Positions 1 to 9,361 are shown, counted from the stretch's first letter. The stretch is DNA of 64,000 nt from Sphingomonas sp. Leaf10 (GCF_001421245.1 NZ_LMKE01000002.1:166046-230045); one strand, 5' to 3'. Notes: generated by a model not told the origin, from the sequence alone. Numbers and translations are program-made.

Positions 1-435
1 CAGGCTGCGGGTCGGCGACAATGACAGCCCGTTGCTCGTACGCGGCGCATCGAACGTCATCGGATCATGCCCGGCGGCGGCATGATGCACCTTCGACACC
101 CGCCCTTCGCCCCGCATGCGGCGATCGGCCTCATTCCAGTCGGGCAGCGTGTCACCGTCCTGCGTCCAGTGGGCGATGCTGGCCTGATCGCACCAGCGCA
201 TCAGCTTGGGCATGGCGCGGCGGTGCGGGCCGGAGGTCATGTAGGCGCGCATCGCGGCGGCATCGTCCCACGCGGTCATCGTCCAATAGGCGCGGCCGCG
301 ATCGGCGAGCAGCGCGCCGCCGCGATAGCCGCTCGCGCGCTGCACCTGTCGCATCGACAGCCATGTGTCGATCAGGAACCCCGGCAGGAAGCGCGCCGAG
401 CGGATGCGCAGCCGGGTGATGCTGATGAACGTCAC
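1..435 (-). CDS. ABM/DUF3291-like small protein (3' end beyond window)
   Basis: Reading leftward from a GTG at 433-435, the frame stays open to the window edge, giving at least 145 residues, so the C-terminus is missing. The GTG overlaps the TGA of the HNH nuclease gene (GTGA), which suggests translational coupling. The sequence starts MTFISITRLRIRS and contains an aromatic core (AYWTMTAWDDAAAMRAYM, then HRRAMPKLMRWCDQASIAHW). That layout resembles the small alpha/beta-barrel fold of antibiotic-biosynthesis-monooxygenase and DUF3291-type proteins. Family placement is by eye; no catalytic residue or substrate can be assigned. Confidence 0.6.
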   Translation of the reverse strand, partial: MTFISITRLRIRSARFLPGFLIDTWLSMRQVQRASGYRGGALLADRGRAYWTMTAWDDAAAMRAYMTSGPHRRAMPKLMRWCDQASIAHWTQDGDTLPDWNEADRRMRGEGRVSKVHHAAAGHDPMTFDAPRTSNGLSLSPTRSL

Positions 436-998
436 GCCTCCAGCTCGACGTCCCAATAGAGCCAGTCGTGCCATGTTTCGTGGAGATGGCCCGGCGGGAA
501 GCGGCGGCCCTGCTCCTGCAACTGCCAGCTGGTCGGGCGGATCGGCAGGACGTGGAGCGGCATCGCCGCCTGTTTGGGCGTCCGGCCCCCTTTGCGCAGG
601 TTGCATGGCGCGCAGGCGGTGGCGACATTCTCCCAGGTCGTCCGTCCGCCCTGTGCGCGCGGGACGACGTGGTCGAACGTCAGGTCATGGGTCGCGCCGC
701 AATATTGGCAGCTGAACCGGTCGCGCAGGAACAGGTTGAAGCGGGTGAAGGCCGGGAATTCGGACGGCTTCACATATTGCTTGAGCGCGATGACCGAGGG
801 CAATTTGATGCGCGCGGTCGGGCTGCACACTTCGCGGTCATATTGGGCGACGATGTCGACCCGGTCGAGAAACACGGCCTTTACCGCAGTCTGCCATGGC
901 CAGACGCTGAGCGGATAATAGCTCAACGGCGTATAGTCCGCGTTGAGCACCAGCGCGGGACAGCCATCGGGATGGCGGAGGCGATCGGGATGGTACAT
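432..998 (-). CDS. HNH endonuclease
   Basis: A 188-residue protein with a zinc-stabilised HNH nuclease domain. It has two CxxC pairs (C97/C100 and C129/C132), the catalytic DH at 109-110 and the asparagines N124 and N133. The metal-dependent nick or cut is expected to use H110. The N-terminal ~90 residues (LVLNADYTPLSYYPLS) match the stand-alone HNH proteins common in alphaproteobacteria, usually chromosomal with no linked methylase, so a restriction role is not implied. The ATG at 998 is preceded by a purine-rich AGGGGGA. The frame is open further upstream, but that extension is arginine/proline-rich and antisense to gluQ, so I rejected it. It is divergent from gluQ. Confidence 0.88.
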   Translation of the reverse strand: MYHPDRLRHPDGCPALVLNADYTPLSYYPLSVWPWQTAVKAVFLDRVDIVAQYDREVCSPTARIKLPSVIALKQYVKPSEFPAFTRFNLFLRDRFSCQYCGATHDLTFDHVVPRAQGGRTTWENVATACAPCNLRKGGRTPKQAAMPLHVLPIRPTSWQLQEQGRRFPPGHLHETWHDWLYWDVELEA

Positions 999-1054
999 GA
1001 AGTCCCCCTCGCGTAAACGTCGCCGCCGATATGATCGGCAACGATGACGGGCAC

Positions 1055-1954
1055 ATGACAGCACGGGCGGCGCCCCCAAGTCAAACCGGGGTGGTGGTGA
1101 CCCGCTTTGCGCCGAGTCCCACCGGGGCGCTGCATGCCGGGCACGCGCTGGCCGCGATCGAATCACACGACCGCGCACGCCGCGATGGCGGGCGGTGGCT
1201 GCTGCGGATCGAGGATATCGATGGCGGGCGCAGCCGGCCCGAGCATGTCGCGGGGATCCTGACCGATCTGGAATGGCTGGGGCTGGGCTGGGACGGGAAG
1301 GTCGTGTTTCAGTCGGCGCGGATGGCGCTGTACCGTGCCGCGCTCGACCGGTTGCGGGCGCGGAGGCTGGTCTATCCTTGTTTCTGCACGCGCGCCGATA
1401 TCGCGCGCGAGGTGGCGGCGAGTGCGTCGGCACCGCATGGGGTCGATGGCGTCGTTTATCCCGGCACCTGTCGCGCGATTCCGGCGGACGTCGCGGCGGC
1501 GCGGCTGGGCGAACCCCATGCGTGGCGGATCGACATGGCGCGGGCGACGGCGTCGGCCGGGCCGCTCGACTGGATCGATGAACTGGCCGGGCGGGTCGTG
1601 GCCGATCCGCTGGCACAAGGCGACGTGGTGTTGGCGCGCAAGGATGCCGGGACCAGCTATCATCTTGCGGTCACCGTCGACGACGCCGCGCAGGGCGTGA
1701 CCCATGTCGTGCGCGGGATCGACCTGTTCGCGGCGACGCATGTCCACCGATTGTTGCAGGCGCTGCTCGACCTGCCGGTGCCGGTGTGGCGGCACCATCC
1801 GCTGTTGCTGGGGCCGGACGGGCAACGGCTGGCCAAGCGCAACGGGGCGCCGACGCTGGCGGCGTTGCGGGCGGGGGGCGTGGACGGACGCGCGCTGGCC
1901 GACGATCTGCGAGCACGGCGACTTCCCACTGGATTCGCGCTGGCGAATGCTTAG
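1055..1954 (+). CDS. gluQ: Glutamyl-Q tRNA(Asp) synthetase
   Basis: GluQRS activates glutamate and attaches it to queuosine at position 34 of tRNA(Asp). It is a truncated paralogue of glutamyl-tRNA synthetase that lacks the anticodon-binding domain, and about 299 residues fits. The class I signatures are present: HAGH (27-30) in the HIGH position after TRFAPSPTG, and a degenerate KMSKS loop RLAKR (about 258-262). The zinc site typical of GluQRS (CxC followed by YxxxC) is visible as YPCFC and YPGTC. An in-frame ATG at 1031 is an alternative start; neither has a strong ribosome-binding site. A queuosine-precursor transporter at 9613-10275 supports an active queuosine salvage pathway. Confidence 0.93.
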   Translation: MTARAAPPSQTGVVVTRFAPSPTGALHAGHALAAIESHDRARRDGGRWLLRIEDIDGGRSRPEHVAGILTDLEWLGLGWDGKVVFQSARMALYRAALDRLRARRLVYPCFCTRADIAREVAASASAPHGVDGVVYPGTCRAIPADVAAARLGEPHAWRIDMARATASAGPLDWIDELAGRVVADPLAQGDVVLARKDAGTSYHLAVTVDDAAQGVTHVVRGIDLFAATHVHRLLQALLDLPVPVWRHHPLLLGPDGQRLAKRNGAPTLAALRAGGVDGRALADDLRARRLPTGFALANA

Positions 1955-1963
1955 CTTGGGAGC

Positions 1964-2191
1964 ATGAACACGTTTCTGGTCCTGTTGCTGATCGCGGCGA
2001 TGATCGCGGTCGTCGTCGCGCTGGTGCGCGGCATCGTGTCCTTCCTTGCCGAAGGAACCGCCGCCGCGCGCGGCGAGGGGCCGAGCGAACAGGCGCTGAA
2101 ATCGAACAAGATGATGCAGGCGCGGGTGTTGTTTCAGGCGATCGCGATTCTGATCGTCGTCGTCATCCTGTTCATGGCCGGGCGCACCTGA
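1964..2191 (+). CDS. Twin transmembrane helix small protein (HIG1-like)
   Basis: A 75-residue protein with two hydrophobic helices (about residues 3-27 and 54-72) joined by a polar segment with a KSNKMMQARVLFQ motif typical of the HIG1_N family. Eukaryotic relatives assist respiratory complexes; the bacterial role is not established. It lies 9 bp after gluQ and 4 bp before the adenosyltransferase gene, so the three are probably co-transcribed. Confidence 0.8.
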   Translation: MNTFLVLLLIAAMIAVVVALVRGIVSFLAEGTAAARGEGPSEQALKSNKMMQARVLFQAIAILIVVVILFMAGRT

Positions 2192-2195
2192 CGCG

Positions 2196-2762
2196 GTGGT
2201 CAGGCTGAACAAGATCTACACGCGGACTGGCGACGCGGGTACCACCGGGCTGGTCGACGGATCGCGCGTCGCCAAGGATGCGGCGGTGATGCAGGCGATC
2301 GGCGATGTCGACGAGGCCAATTCGGCGCTGGGCGTCGCGGTCGTCGCTTTGGGCGACGGCGAGGATACCGCGTTGCTGCGCAAGGTGCAGAACGACCTGT
2401 TCGATTATGGCGCCGACCTCGCCACCCCGCCGGCGATTGCGGGCGCGCTGCGCATCGTGCCCGCGCAGGTGACCGCGCTGGAGGAAGCGATCGACCGGAT
2501 GAACGCCGATCTGTCGCCGCTGACCAGCTTCATCCTGCCCGGCGGGACGGCGGCGGGGGCGGCGCTGCATCTGGCGCGGGCGATCGTCCGGCGCGCCGAG
2601 CGGTCGGTGGTGCATGCTTCGTACGAGGCGGACCTTAATTCAAATTTATTGTCTTACATCAATCGTTTATCCGATTTCCTGTTCGTATACGCCCGCTGGG
2701 TGAACAAAAGCGGGGGGGGAGACGTTTTGTGGGTGCCAGGCGGGGTTCACCAGCCGGCATAG
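2196..2762 (+). CDS. PduO-type ATP:cob(I)alamin adenosyltransferase
   Basis: Transfers the adenosyl group of ATP to cob(I)alamin to give coenzyme B12. The 188 residues carry the PduO ATP-binding motif near the N-terminus (TRTGDAGTTGL, 9-19) and the conserved C-terminal RRAERSVV segment that contributes to the trimer-interface active site. It starts at GTG 2196, 4 bp after the preceding stop. No other cobalamin genes are nearby, so it most likely serves corrinoid salvage. The final ~60 codons are less GC-rich than the rest, but the frame is intact. Confidence 0.9.
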   Translation: MVRLNKIYTRTGDAGTTGLVDGSRVAKDAAVMQAIGDVDEANSALGVAVVALGDGEDTALLRKVQNDLFDYGADLATPPAIAGALRIVPAQVTALEEAIDRMNADLSPLTSFILPGGTAAGAALHLARAIVRRAERSVVHASYEADLNSNLLSYINRLSDFLFVYARWVNKSGGGDVLWVPGGVHQPA

Positions 2763-2771
2763 GAGCATTCC

Positions 2772-4028
2772 ATGCGAGCGACACCGGTCAACCTGCCCGA
2801 CCAGGCGCTCGCCACCCGATATAGTAAAGTTCGGACGCTGACCGACGCGCTCGCCGCGCCACTGTCCGACGCCGATGCGACGGTCCAGTCGATGGATGAC
2901 GCGTCCCCGGCCAAATGGCATCTGGCGCATACGACATGGTTCTTCGAAACCTTCGTCCTGCGCGATCATGTCGCAGGCTATGCGCTGCACGACGAACGTT
3001 TCCCGTTCCTGTTCAACAGCTATTACGAGGCCGAGGGTCGCCGCCATGCGCGCGGCCGGCGCGGCATGGTGACGCGCCCCAGCCTCGACGAAGTGCGCGC
3101 CTATCGTGCGGCGGTCGATGCCGCGTTGTTGGCGGCCTTGCCCGACCTGTCCGACGATGTGCAGCAATTGGTCTGGCTTGGCTGCAATCACGAGGAGCAG
3201 CATCAGGAATTGCTGCTGACCGATATCCTCCATCATTTCAGCGAGAACCCGCTGGAACCGGCGATGTTCGCGCCCGAACCGAAGCGCCCGATAGCGGTGC
3301 CGCCGCTGATCGGCTGGATCGAGCATGGCGGTGGCATCGTGCAGGTCGGGCATGGCGGCAACGGCTTTTCCTTCGATTGCGAAGGGCCGCGCCACGACGT
3401 GCTGCTCCATCCGCATGCCATCGCCGACCGCACCGTCACCAATGGGGAATGGGCGGCGTTCATCGCCGATGGCGGTTATTCGGACGCGCGGCTGTGGCTG
3501 GCCGATGGCTGGGCATGGGTGCAGGCCAACCGGATCGAAGCGCCGCTCTATTGGGAACGCAAGGGCGAGGTGTGGACCCGCTTCGGGCTGGACGGGCGGC
3601 GCGCGATCGATCCCGCCGCGCCGGTGACGCATGTCAGCTTCTTCGAGGCCGATGCCTATGCCAGCTGGGCGGGCGCCCGCCTGCCAACCGAGTTCGAATG
3701 GGAGGCGGCCGCCGCGGCGCACGACCCGGCGGGCGGCAACCAGCTCGACCATGCCCATGCCGTCGAACCGCGCCCGTCGACCGGCGGTCCGGCGTTCTTC
3801 GGCGATGTGTGGCAATGGACCGGCAGTGCGTATCGGCCCTATCCGCGCTTCCGCGTGGTCGAGGGCGCGGTCGGCGAATATAATGGCAAGTTCATGAGCG
3901 GGCAGTTTGTATTGCGTGGGAGCTCCTGCGCCACGCCGCGCGGCCATGCGCGCCCCTGCTACCGCAATTTCTTCTACCCCCACCAGCGCTGGCAATTCAC
4001 CGGCGTCCGCCTTGCAAAGGACCTGTGA
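2772..4028 (+). CDS. egtB: Ergothioneine biosynthesis sulfoxide synthase EgtB
   Basis: A non-haem iron enzyme that couples hercynine to a thiol donor with O2 in ergothioneine synthesis. At 418 residues it has the usual EgtB order: an N-terminal DinB-like domain, then a formylglycine-generating-enzyme (FGE) fold. The predicted iron ligands are H50 or H53 ([12 protein letters not shown]) plus the HxxxH pair H140/H144 (NHEEQHQE). The FGE domain shows [16 protein letters not shown] and GDVWQWTGS. It overlaps egtD at TGATG. There is no egtA, egtC or egtE here, which fits the two-gene proteobacterial arrangement but leaves the C-S lyase step to a gene elsewhere. Confidence 0.95.
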   Translation: MRATPVNLPDQALATRYSKVRTLTDALAAPLSDADATVQSMDDASPAKWHLAHTTWFFETFVLRDHVAGYALHDERFPFLFNSYYEAEGRRHARGRRGMVTRPSLDEVRAYRAAVDAALLAALPDLSDDVQQLVWLGCNHEEQHQELLLTDILHHFSENPLEPAMFAPEPKRPIAVPPLIGWIEHGGGIVQVGHGGNGFSFDCEGPRHDVLLHPHAIADRTVTNGEWAAFIADGGYSDARLWLADGWAWVQANRIEAPLYWERKGEVWTRFGLDGRRAIDPAAPVTHVSFFEADAYASWAGARLPTEFEWEAAAAAHDPAGGNQLDHAHAVEPRPSTGGPAFFGDVWQWTGSAYRPYPRFRVVEGAVGEYNGKFMSGQFVLRGSSCATPRGHARPCYRNFFYPHQRWQFTGVRLAKDL

Positions 4029-5002
4029 TGCTGCGTAGCGACGACGTGCCGATGGCGAGCCGCGCCGATCCCGCTTTCCGTGCCGACGTGCTGGCCGGAT
4101 TGGCGTTGCCGCAAAAGGCGATCCCGGCGCGCTGGTTCTATGACCGCAAGGGGTCGGAACTGTTCGAGGATATCACTGCGCTGCCCGAATATTATCCGAC
4201 GCGGGCGGAGACGGCGATCCTGAAGACGATCTGCCCCGAACTGGTCGGCGCGGTCGGTGACGGCGTGGCGGTGGTCGAATTCGGATCGGGATCGTCGGTC
4301 AAGACGCCGATCCTGCTCAACTGCATCGAACCCGCCGCCTATGTGCCGATCGATATCTCGGGCGATTTCCTGCGGTCGTCGTCGGCGACGCTTGCCAGCC
4401 AATTCCCGGGGTTGCCGGTGCTGCCGGTCGAGGCCGATTTCATGCACCCGGTGCCGTTGCCGGACGAAGTCGCGGATATGCCGAAGCTGGGGTTCTTTCC
4501 CGGATCGACCATCGGCAACATGGAGCCACTGGCTGCCGGCACCCTGTTGCGCGCGATGCGCGACTGGCTGGGCGAGGGGGCGATGCTGTTGATCGGCATC
4601 GACCGGATCAAGGATCAGGGCACGCTGGTCGCCGCCTATGACGATGCGGCGGGGGTGACGGCGGCGTTCAACCTGAACCTGCTCGACCGGATCAATCGCG
4701 AACTGGCGGGCGACGCGCCGGTCGACGCGTTCGCGCACGAGGCACGGTGGAACGACGATGCCGCGCGGATCGAGATGCACCTGCGCGCGACGCGTGACGT
4801 CAGCTTTGCGGTCGATGGCCGGGCCTTCGCGATGAAGGCCGGCGAGACGATCCATACCGAGAACAGCCACAAATATGGCGACCGCGATGCCCGGCTGCTG
4901 CTACGCAGCGGCGGATGGACACCCAGACAACAATGGTGCGGGGACGATGGCGCATTCTGCGTGATCCTCGCCGAGGCGCGGGGGCTGCCGATCGCGCCGT
5001 GA
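4028..5002 (+). CDS. egtD: L-histidine N(alpha)-methyltransferase EgtD
   Basis: Methylates histidine three times with S-adenosylmethionine to make hercynine, the EgtB substrate. The ~324-residue protein has the SAM-binding glycine motif FGSGSSVKT and the family segments PEYYPTRAE and FFPGSTIGN. The ATG at 4028 overlaps the egtB stop (TGATG); a GTG one codon upstream (4025) is also possible. The tight overlap implies coupled translation, so substrate production and consumption are co-expressed. Confidence 0.95.
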   Translation: MLRSDDVPMASRADPAFRADVLAGLALPQKAIPARWFYDRKGSELFEDITALPEYYPTRAETAILKTICPELVGAVGDGVAVVEFGSGSSVKTPILLNCIEPAAYVPIDISGDFLRSSSATLASQFPGLPVLPVEADFMHPVPLPDEVADMPKLGFFPGSTIGNMEPLAAGTLLRAMRDWLGEGAMLLIGIDRIKDQGTLVAAYDDAAGVTAAFNLNLLDRINRELAGDAPVDAFAHEARWNDDAARIEMHLRATRDVSFAVDGRAFAMKAGETIHTENSHKYGDRDARLLLRSGGWTPRQQWCGDDGAFCVILAEARGLPIAP

Positions 5003-5826
5003 TCCGGCTGTTCGCGACAGTATTGGCGCTGCTGGCAGTAGTTGCGCCGGCGGGGGCACGCGACCTGACGGTGATGAGCCTGAACATCCGCATGCCATCG
5101 CCCGACGACGGCGCGAACCTTTGGGAATTGCGGCACGACCTGACCGTGGCGACGATCCGGCGGGCCGATCCCGATGTGATCGGTAGCCAGGAATTGTTCA
5201 GGCGGCAGGGCGACGATGTCGTCGCTCGCCTGCCGAAATATCGCTGGATCGGGGTCGGGCGTAGCGGCGCCGAGCGCGCCGATGACGAGTATATGGGCAT
5301 CTTCTACCGCGCCGATCGGTTGACGGTGGAGCGCTGGGGCAATTTCTGGCTGTCGGATACGCCCGAGGTGCCGGGCAGCATCAGCTGGGGCCACCCGCTG
5401 CCGCGCATGGTGACATGGGCGGTGTTTCGGGAGCGGGACGGCAAGCGGTTCGCGATGTTCAACACCCATCTGCCCTATCGTGCCGAGGACGAGGCGGCGC
5501 GCGAGAAGGGCGCGGCGTTGCTGGCGGCGCGTATTCCGGCGATCGCGGGCGATCTACCGGTCGTGGTGACCGGGGACTTCAATACGGTGCCCGACAGTCC
5601 GGCCTATCGGCGGATGGCGGAAGGGTTGCGCGATGCGTGGGTTACCGCGCCGGTGCGGACCGGGCCGGAGGCGACGTTCCATGGCTTTACCGGCAAGGCG
5701 GACCGGCGGATCGACTGGGTGTTTACCAAGGGGTTCGCGGTGAAGCGCGCGGCGACGATCAATACGCGGCGGGGGGATGTGTTTCCGTCGGATCACTATC
5801 CGGTGGTGGTTAGGTTGGGGCGGTAG
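4999..5826 (+). CDS. Exported endonuclease/exonuclease/phosphatase-family hydrolase
   Basis: Starts at GTG 4999, overlapping the egtD stop (GTGA), and gives 275 residues. An N-terminal signal peptide (IRLFATVLALLAVVAPAGA) precedes LTVMSLNIRM, the first strand of the EEP fold. The metal and catalytic signatures follow in order: SQEL, NTHLPY, VTGDFNTVPDS and SDHYPVVV. Members cleave phosphodiester or phosphomonoester bonds in nucleic acids, inositol phosphates or sphingomyelin; the substrate cannot be read from sequence. Co-transcription with egtBD looks real (4-nt overlap), but a functional link to ergothioneine is only inference. Confidence 0.87.
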   Translation: MIRLFATVLALLAVVAPAGARDLTVMSLNIRMPSPDDGANLWELRHDLTVATIRRADPDVIGSQELFRRQGDDVVARLPKYRWIGVGRSGAERADDEYMGIFYRADRLTVERWGNFWLSDTPEVPGSISWGHPLPRMVTWAVFRERDGKRFAMFNTHLPYRAEDEAAREKGAALLAARIPAIAGDLPVVVTGDFNTVPDSPAYRRMAEGLRDAWVTAPVRTGPEATFHGFTGKADRRIDWVFTKGFAVKRAATINTRRGDVFPSDHYPVVVRLGR

Positions 5827-5936
5827 GGCGGCTTCGCCCTCACCCTTCCGCGGCTGCGCCGCTCCCTCCCTCTCCCAGCGGGAGAGGGAAGGGGTCCGCC
5901 CGGCTTAGCCGGGTGGGAAGGGTGAGGGTGTTCGCT
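5827..5936. repeat. Palindromic intergenic repeat between two stop codons
   Basis: This element fills the gap between two convergent genes. Its ends are complementary (CTCACCCTTCC near 5839 against GGAAGGGTGAG near 5917), with nested hairpins CCTCTCCCAGCGGGAGAGG and CCCGGCTTAGCCGGG. A further hairpin, TTCGCTTCAGCGAA (5931-5944), spans the stop codon of the DUF1176 gene. It probably acts as a bidirectional transcript end. Confidence 0.75.
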
Positions 5937-6998
5937 TCAGCGAACCAAGCGCACCGTCCATATCCGGATATAGTCGATGTTGCCGCGGCATTCGTCCATC
6001 TGGCGCTGTTCGATTAGGCGGAAGCGCTTGCCGTCCCATGCGTAGCGCTGGGTCGTGCCGCAATCGCCCAACCCACGCCCACGCGCGTCGGCGGTGAGGA
6101 TGCCGTCGGCGAACCCGGCGTTGAACACCAATGTCTGTTCATCGGGCGCATCCCCGGCGGGGGGCGCGTCGAAGGTCGCCGGGACGGCGGCGCCACGTGT
6201 CACTACGAACAGCGCGGACAGGACGTTATAAGCACCGACGGTGCAGGGCACGATCGCCAGCGTCCGACCGTTGCCGAGCGGCTTGGTTGAGACGTCGGGC
6301 AGGTCGTCGGCGTCGCACGTTGCGGTTTGGCGCATATTGGTGATGAGCAGCGGATCGAGCAGCGCCGCCTCTCCCCGGATCGTTGGCGCGAAGACCACGG
6401 GCAGGGCGGCGGCGGGGCGGGTGTCGGGGCGCTTGCCGAGCGCGACGAGCGCGCCGGTGGTGCCGCCTCGGCCCTGTTGCGCGTCGATCCAGCGGAGTGC
6501 TGCCGCTGCGCCGGTCAGGGGGAGGGTGGCGACGGTCTTGCCGCCAGCGTCGGCGATGGTGATCGTCCGGCCGTTCGCCAGCTTCCGCGTGACGGCCAAG
6601 GCGGGCTCGCCGGAGAGTTCGGTCCAGTCGCCATGCGGCTTGCCGCCGCGGGCGACGGCTTCGCCATCGACGGCGAAGGTCAGCGGCAGGGCGGGTGATG
6701 GCCCGCGCAGGCGCAGGGTGACGCCCGCGTCGGGGCCGGAGGCGCGTTCGATCGACAGGGTAAGCGCCGGCGGTTCGCTGTCGTCGGGGACCAGCGATCC
6801 CGCCTGACAGGTCGCGCCATTGTCGCAGCCTGCCGCCCAGTCGCCAAAGGTCTTGAGCGGCAACGGCTTGGGCGGCGTCGCGCTGTCGGTCAGCGGCGCG
6901 GGCGAGGCGGTGGCGGACGGCGTCGGTTCGGGTGCGGGCGCTTCGTCGTTGCAGGCGGGGAGCAGCAGCGGCAGGGCGAGGGGCAGGAAACGGCGCAT
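5937..6998 (-). CDS. DUF1176 domain lipoprotein
   Basis: A 353-residue predicted lipoprotein: signal peptide MRRFLPLALPLLLPAC with lipobox cysteine C16, then a proline/alanine/threonine-rich linker, then a domain starting PLKTFGDWAAGCDNGATCQA that matches the DUF1176 family. Paired cysteines suggest periplasmic disulfides. The function of the family is unknown. It is convergent with the EEP hydrolase and divergent from the hydroxybutyryl-CoA dehydrogenase. Confidence 0.82.
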   Translation of the reverse strand: MRRFLPLALPLLLPACNDEAPAPEPTPSATASPAPLTDSATPPKPLPLKTFGDWAAGCDNGATCQAGSLVPDDSEPPALTLSIERASGPDAGVTLRLRGPSPALPLTFAVDGEAVARGGKPHGDWTELSGEPALAVTRKLANGRTITIADAGGKTVATLPLTGAAAALRWIDAQQGRGGTTGALVALGKRPDTRPAAALPVVFAPTIRGEAALLDPLLITNMRQTATCDADDLPDVSTKPLGNGRTLAIVPCTVGAYNVLSALFVVTRGAAVPATFDAPPAGDAPDEQTLVFNAGFADGILTADARGRGLGDCGTTQRYAWDGKRFRLIEQRQMDECRGNIDYIRIWTVRLVR

Positions 6999-7084
6999 GG
7001 GGGTGCGATACCGGCATGGACGGCTGACCGAAAGCCGCTATTCCCGCGTTTAGGCTGCGAAGGCGCAACGAGAGGACCTTTGGT

Positions 7085-7954
7085 ATGAAGACGATTGGCG
7101 TGATCGGCGCGGGCCAGATGGGGGCGGGGATCGCCCAGGTATCGGCGCAGGCGGGCTATCGGGTGCTGCTGTCGGACGTGTCGGTCGAGCGTGCGCAGGC
7201 GGGCAAGGACGGTATCGCCAAGCAATTGGCGCGCGCGGTGAGCAAGGAGAAGATCGCGCAAGGTGATGCCGATGCCGCGCTGGGGCAGATCGAGCCGGTC
7301 GGCGACCTGGCGGCGATGGGGCCGTGCGATCTGGTGATTGAGGCGGCGACCGAGCGGGAGGCGGTCAAGCGGCAGATCTTCGAGAGTGTCGGCAAGGCAC
7401 TGTCGGATACGGCGATCCTTGCCAGCAATACCTCGTCGATCCCGATCACCCGGCTGGCACAGGCCGCGCCCGATCCGGCGCGGTTTATGGGGGTGCATTT
7501 CTTCAACCCGGTGCCGGTGATGGGCCTGATCGAGCTGATCCGCGGGCTTGCCACCAGCGACGCGACGGTCGCGGCGGTCGAGGCGTTCGGGCAGAGCCTG
7601 AACAAGCGGATCGTCCATGCCAATGACGCGCCGGGCTTTATCGTCAACCGCGTGCTGATGCCGATGCTGAACGAGGCGTGCTTCGCGCTGGGCGAGGGCG
7701 TGGCGACGATCGCCGATATCGATGCGGCGTGTCAGCTGGGGCTGAACCACCCGATGGGACCGTTCACGCTGGCCGACTTCATCGGGCTCGACACCTGTCT
7801 GGAGATTACGCGGGTGCTGTTCGAGGGGACGGGCGATCCGAAGTTCCGGCCGGCGCCGCTGCTGGTCAAATATGTCGAGGCCGGCTGGTACGGCCGCAAG
7901 GTCAAGCGCGGCTTCTATGACTATTCGGGCGAGGAGCCGGTGCCCACGCGGTAA
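7085..7954 (+). CDS. 3-hydroxybutyryl-CoA dehydrogenase
   Basis: Oxidises 3-hydroxyacyl-CoA with NAD(P)+ (or runs in reverse) in short-chain fatty acid or butanoate metabolism. The 289-residue single-function form has an N-terminal Rossmann motif (GAGQMG, 8-13) and the catalytic His-Glu dyad H138 ([11 protein letters not shown]) and E150. The C-terminal domain shows [11 protein letters not shown] and GLNHPMGPF, and the end is typical (KVKRGFYDY). It is a single gene with its own promoter region, convergent with yggT. The CoA transferase genes near 26-28 kb could act in the same acetoacetyl/hydroxybutyryl-CoA pool. Confidence 0.93.
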   Translation: MKTIGVIGAGQMGAGIAQVSAQAGYRVLLSDVSVERAQAGKDGIAKQLARAVSKEKIAQGDADAALGQIEPVGDLAAMGPCDLVIEAATEREAVKRQIFESVGKALSDTAILASNTSSIPITRLAQAAPDPARFMGVHFFNPVPVMGLIELIRGLATSDATVAAVEAFGQSLNKRIVHANDAPGFIVNRVLMPMLNEACFALGEGVATIADIDAACQLGLNHPMGPFTLADFIGLDTCLEITRVLFEGTGDPKFRPAPLLVKYVEAGWYGRKVKRGFYDYSGEEPVPTR

Positions 7955-7996
7955 AGGATGGGCGGGGGAGGCGGTGCGTCTCCCCCGGTTCGGACC

Positions 7997-8299
7997 TTAG
8001 ATGAAGGTCGCGGCCGTCGCGCGGTAGATCGCCGGCAGGATGATGCTCTGCGTGATGCCGAGCAGGATCAGCACCACGAACGGCGCGAAGTCGAGCGCGC
8101 CGAAATCGGGCAGGATTCGCCGCACCGGCCGATAGATCGGCTCGGTCACCGTCATCAGCGCGCGATAGAGCGAGCGGACGAAGTCGTTATGGGTGTTGAT
8201 GACGTTGAACGAGATCAGGATCGACAGGATCGCCTGCACGATGATGATCCACCACAGGACGTTCAGCAGCACCTGAATGATATCGAGCAGGACGTTCAA
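7997..8299 (-). CDS. YggT family membrane protein
   Basis: A 100-residue inner-membrane protein with two hydrophobic regions (about 5-30 and 70-90) flanking the family motif EPIYRPVRRILPDFGALDFAPF. YggT proteins have been linked to osmotic and ion tolerance and to chloroplast/cyanobacterial organelle processes, but the biochemical role is unknown. It lies 127 bp downstream of argB on the same strand. Confidence 0.9.
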   Translation of the reverse strand: MNVLLDIIQVLLNVLWWIIIVQAILSILISFNVINTHNDFVRSLYRALMTVTEPIYRPVRRILPDFGALDFAPFVVLILLGITQSIILPAIYRATAATFI

Positions 8300-8375
8300 C
8301 GCATGGGGCCTTTCGCGAATGGTTCTCGACTATAGGGACGCGCGGGTCCGGCTCCAAGCCTTTGCCGGTCGGATC

Positions 8376-8420
8376 GCGGGCGGCGTGTTGCGATAACAAC
8401 ACACGCTGGCGCGATCCGAT
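8376..8420 (-). terminator. Hairpin downstream of argB
   Basis: Read on the minus strand after the argB stop, the RNA folds as a perfect GTGTTG/CAACAC stem around a TTATCG loop, flanked by further GC-rich pairing. There is no T-tract, so it may be a 3' stabiliser or attenuator rather than a classic terminator. Confidence 0.4.
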
Positions 8421-8426
8421 CCCGCG

Positions 8427-9323
8427 TCACGCGCGGACCAGCGTGCCTGCACCCTGTTCGGTAAAGATTTCGAGCAGCATCCCGTGCGGCACGCGCCCGT
8501 CGAGGATCACCGCCGCATCGACGCCCTGCGCGACCGCGTTGACGCAGGTCTCGACCTTCGGGATCATGCCGCCCTTGATCGTGCCGTCGGCCTTCAGTTC
8601 GGCGATGCGCTCGGGATTGAGGTCGGTCAGCAACTCGCCGGTCTTGTCGAGCACGCCCGCGACGTCGGTCAGCAGGAAGAAGCGCGATGCCCCCATCGCG
8701 CCGGCGATCGACCCGGCCATGGTGTCGGCGTTGATGTTGTACGTCTCGCCATCCGCGCCGAGCGCGACGGGGGCCACAACGGGTATGAAGCCGTCGCGTG
8801 CGAGGCTGTGGAGGATGGTCGGGTCGACCGCGACCGGCGTGCCGACGAAGCCCAGATCGACATGGCGCTCAATCCCCTGGCTGCGGTCGGGTTCGCTGCG
8901 GGCGACCTTCTCGGCGGTGACGAGGCGTGCGTCCTTGCCCGAAATGCCGACGGCCTTGCCGCCCGCCTGCGCGATCCACGCGACGATTTCCTTGTTGATC
9001 TTGCCCGCCAGCACCATTTCCGCGACCTCGGCGGTCGCGGCGTCGGTGACGCGGAGACCGTCGACGAAGCGCGATTCGACGCCGAGGCGCTTAAGCATCG
9101 CCCCGATCTGCGGGCCGCCGCCATGGACGACGACCGGGTTGATGCCGACCTGTTTCAGCAGCACCACGTCCTCGGCGAAATCGCGCGCCAGTTCGGGATC
9201 GCCCATCGCGTGGCCGCCATATTTCACCACGAAGGTGCGACCGGCATAGCGTTGCAGATAGGGCAGCGCCTCGGTCAGCGTTTCCGCCTTGGCGAGCATC
9301 TTCGGATCGGGAGCGTTGGTCAT
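8427..9323 (-). CDS. argB: Acetylglutamate kinase
   Basis: Phosphorylates N-acetylglutamate in arginine biosynthesis. The 298 residues include the substrate and ATP loops of the amino-acid-kinase fold: [11 protein letters not shown] near residue 33, [11 protein letters not shown] near 64, NINADTMAG and [10 protein letters not shown]. The N-terminal extension ([19 protein letters not shown]) is the helix that mediates hexamerisation in arginine-sensitive enzymes, so feedback inhibition by arginine is likely. No other arg genes are adjacent. Confidence 0.95.
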   Translation of the reverse strand: MTNAPDPKMLAKAETLTEALPYLQRYAGRTFVVKYGGHAMGDPELARDFAEDVVLLKQVGINPVVVHGGGPQIGAMLKRLGVESRFVDGLRVTDAATAEVAEMVLAGKINKEIVAWIAQAGGKAVGISGKDARLVTAEKVARSEPDRSQGIERHVDLGFVGTPVAVDPTILHSLARDGFIPVVAPVALGADGETYNINADTMAGSIAGAMGASRFFLLTDVAGVLDKTGELLTDLNPERIAELKADGTIKGGMIPKVETCVNAVAQGVDAAVILDGRVPHGMLLEIFTEQGAGTLVRA

Positions 9324-9361
9324 GGCCGCGCCTTTAGCGGGGTGTCGTTCAAGAAGAAAGA

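Noticed and set aside
432-1616. A long minus-strand frame extending the HNH gene across gluQ
   Set aside because: The extension is arginine/proline/alanine-rich, antisense to a clear gluQ, and the HNH start at 998 has a good ribosome-binding site.
5827-5936. CRISPR-like repeats in gaps with repeated palindromes
   Set aside because: The elements are isolated inverted repeats with no regular direct repeat-spacer pattern and no cas genes nearby.
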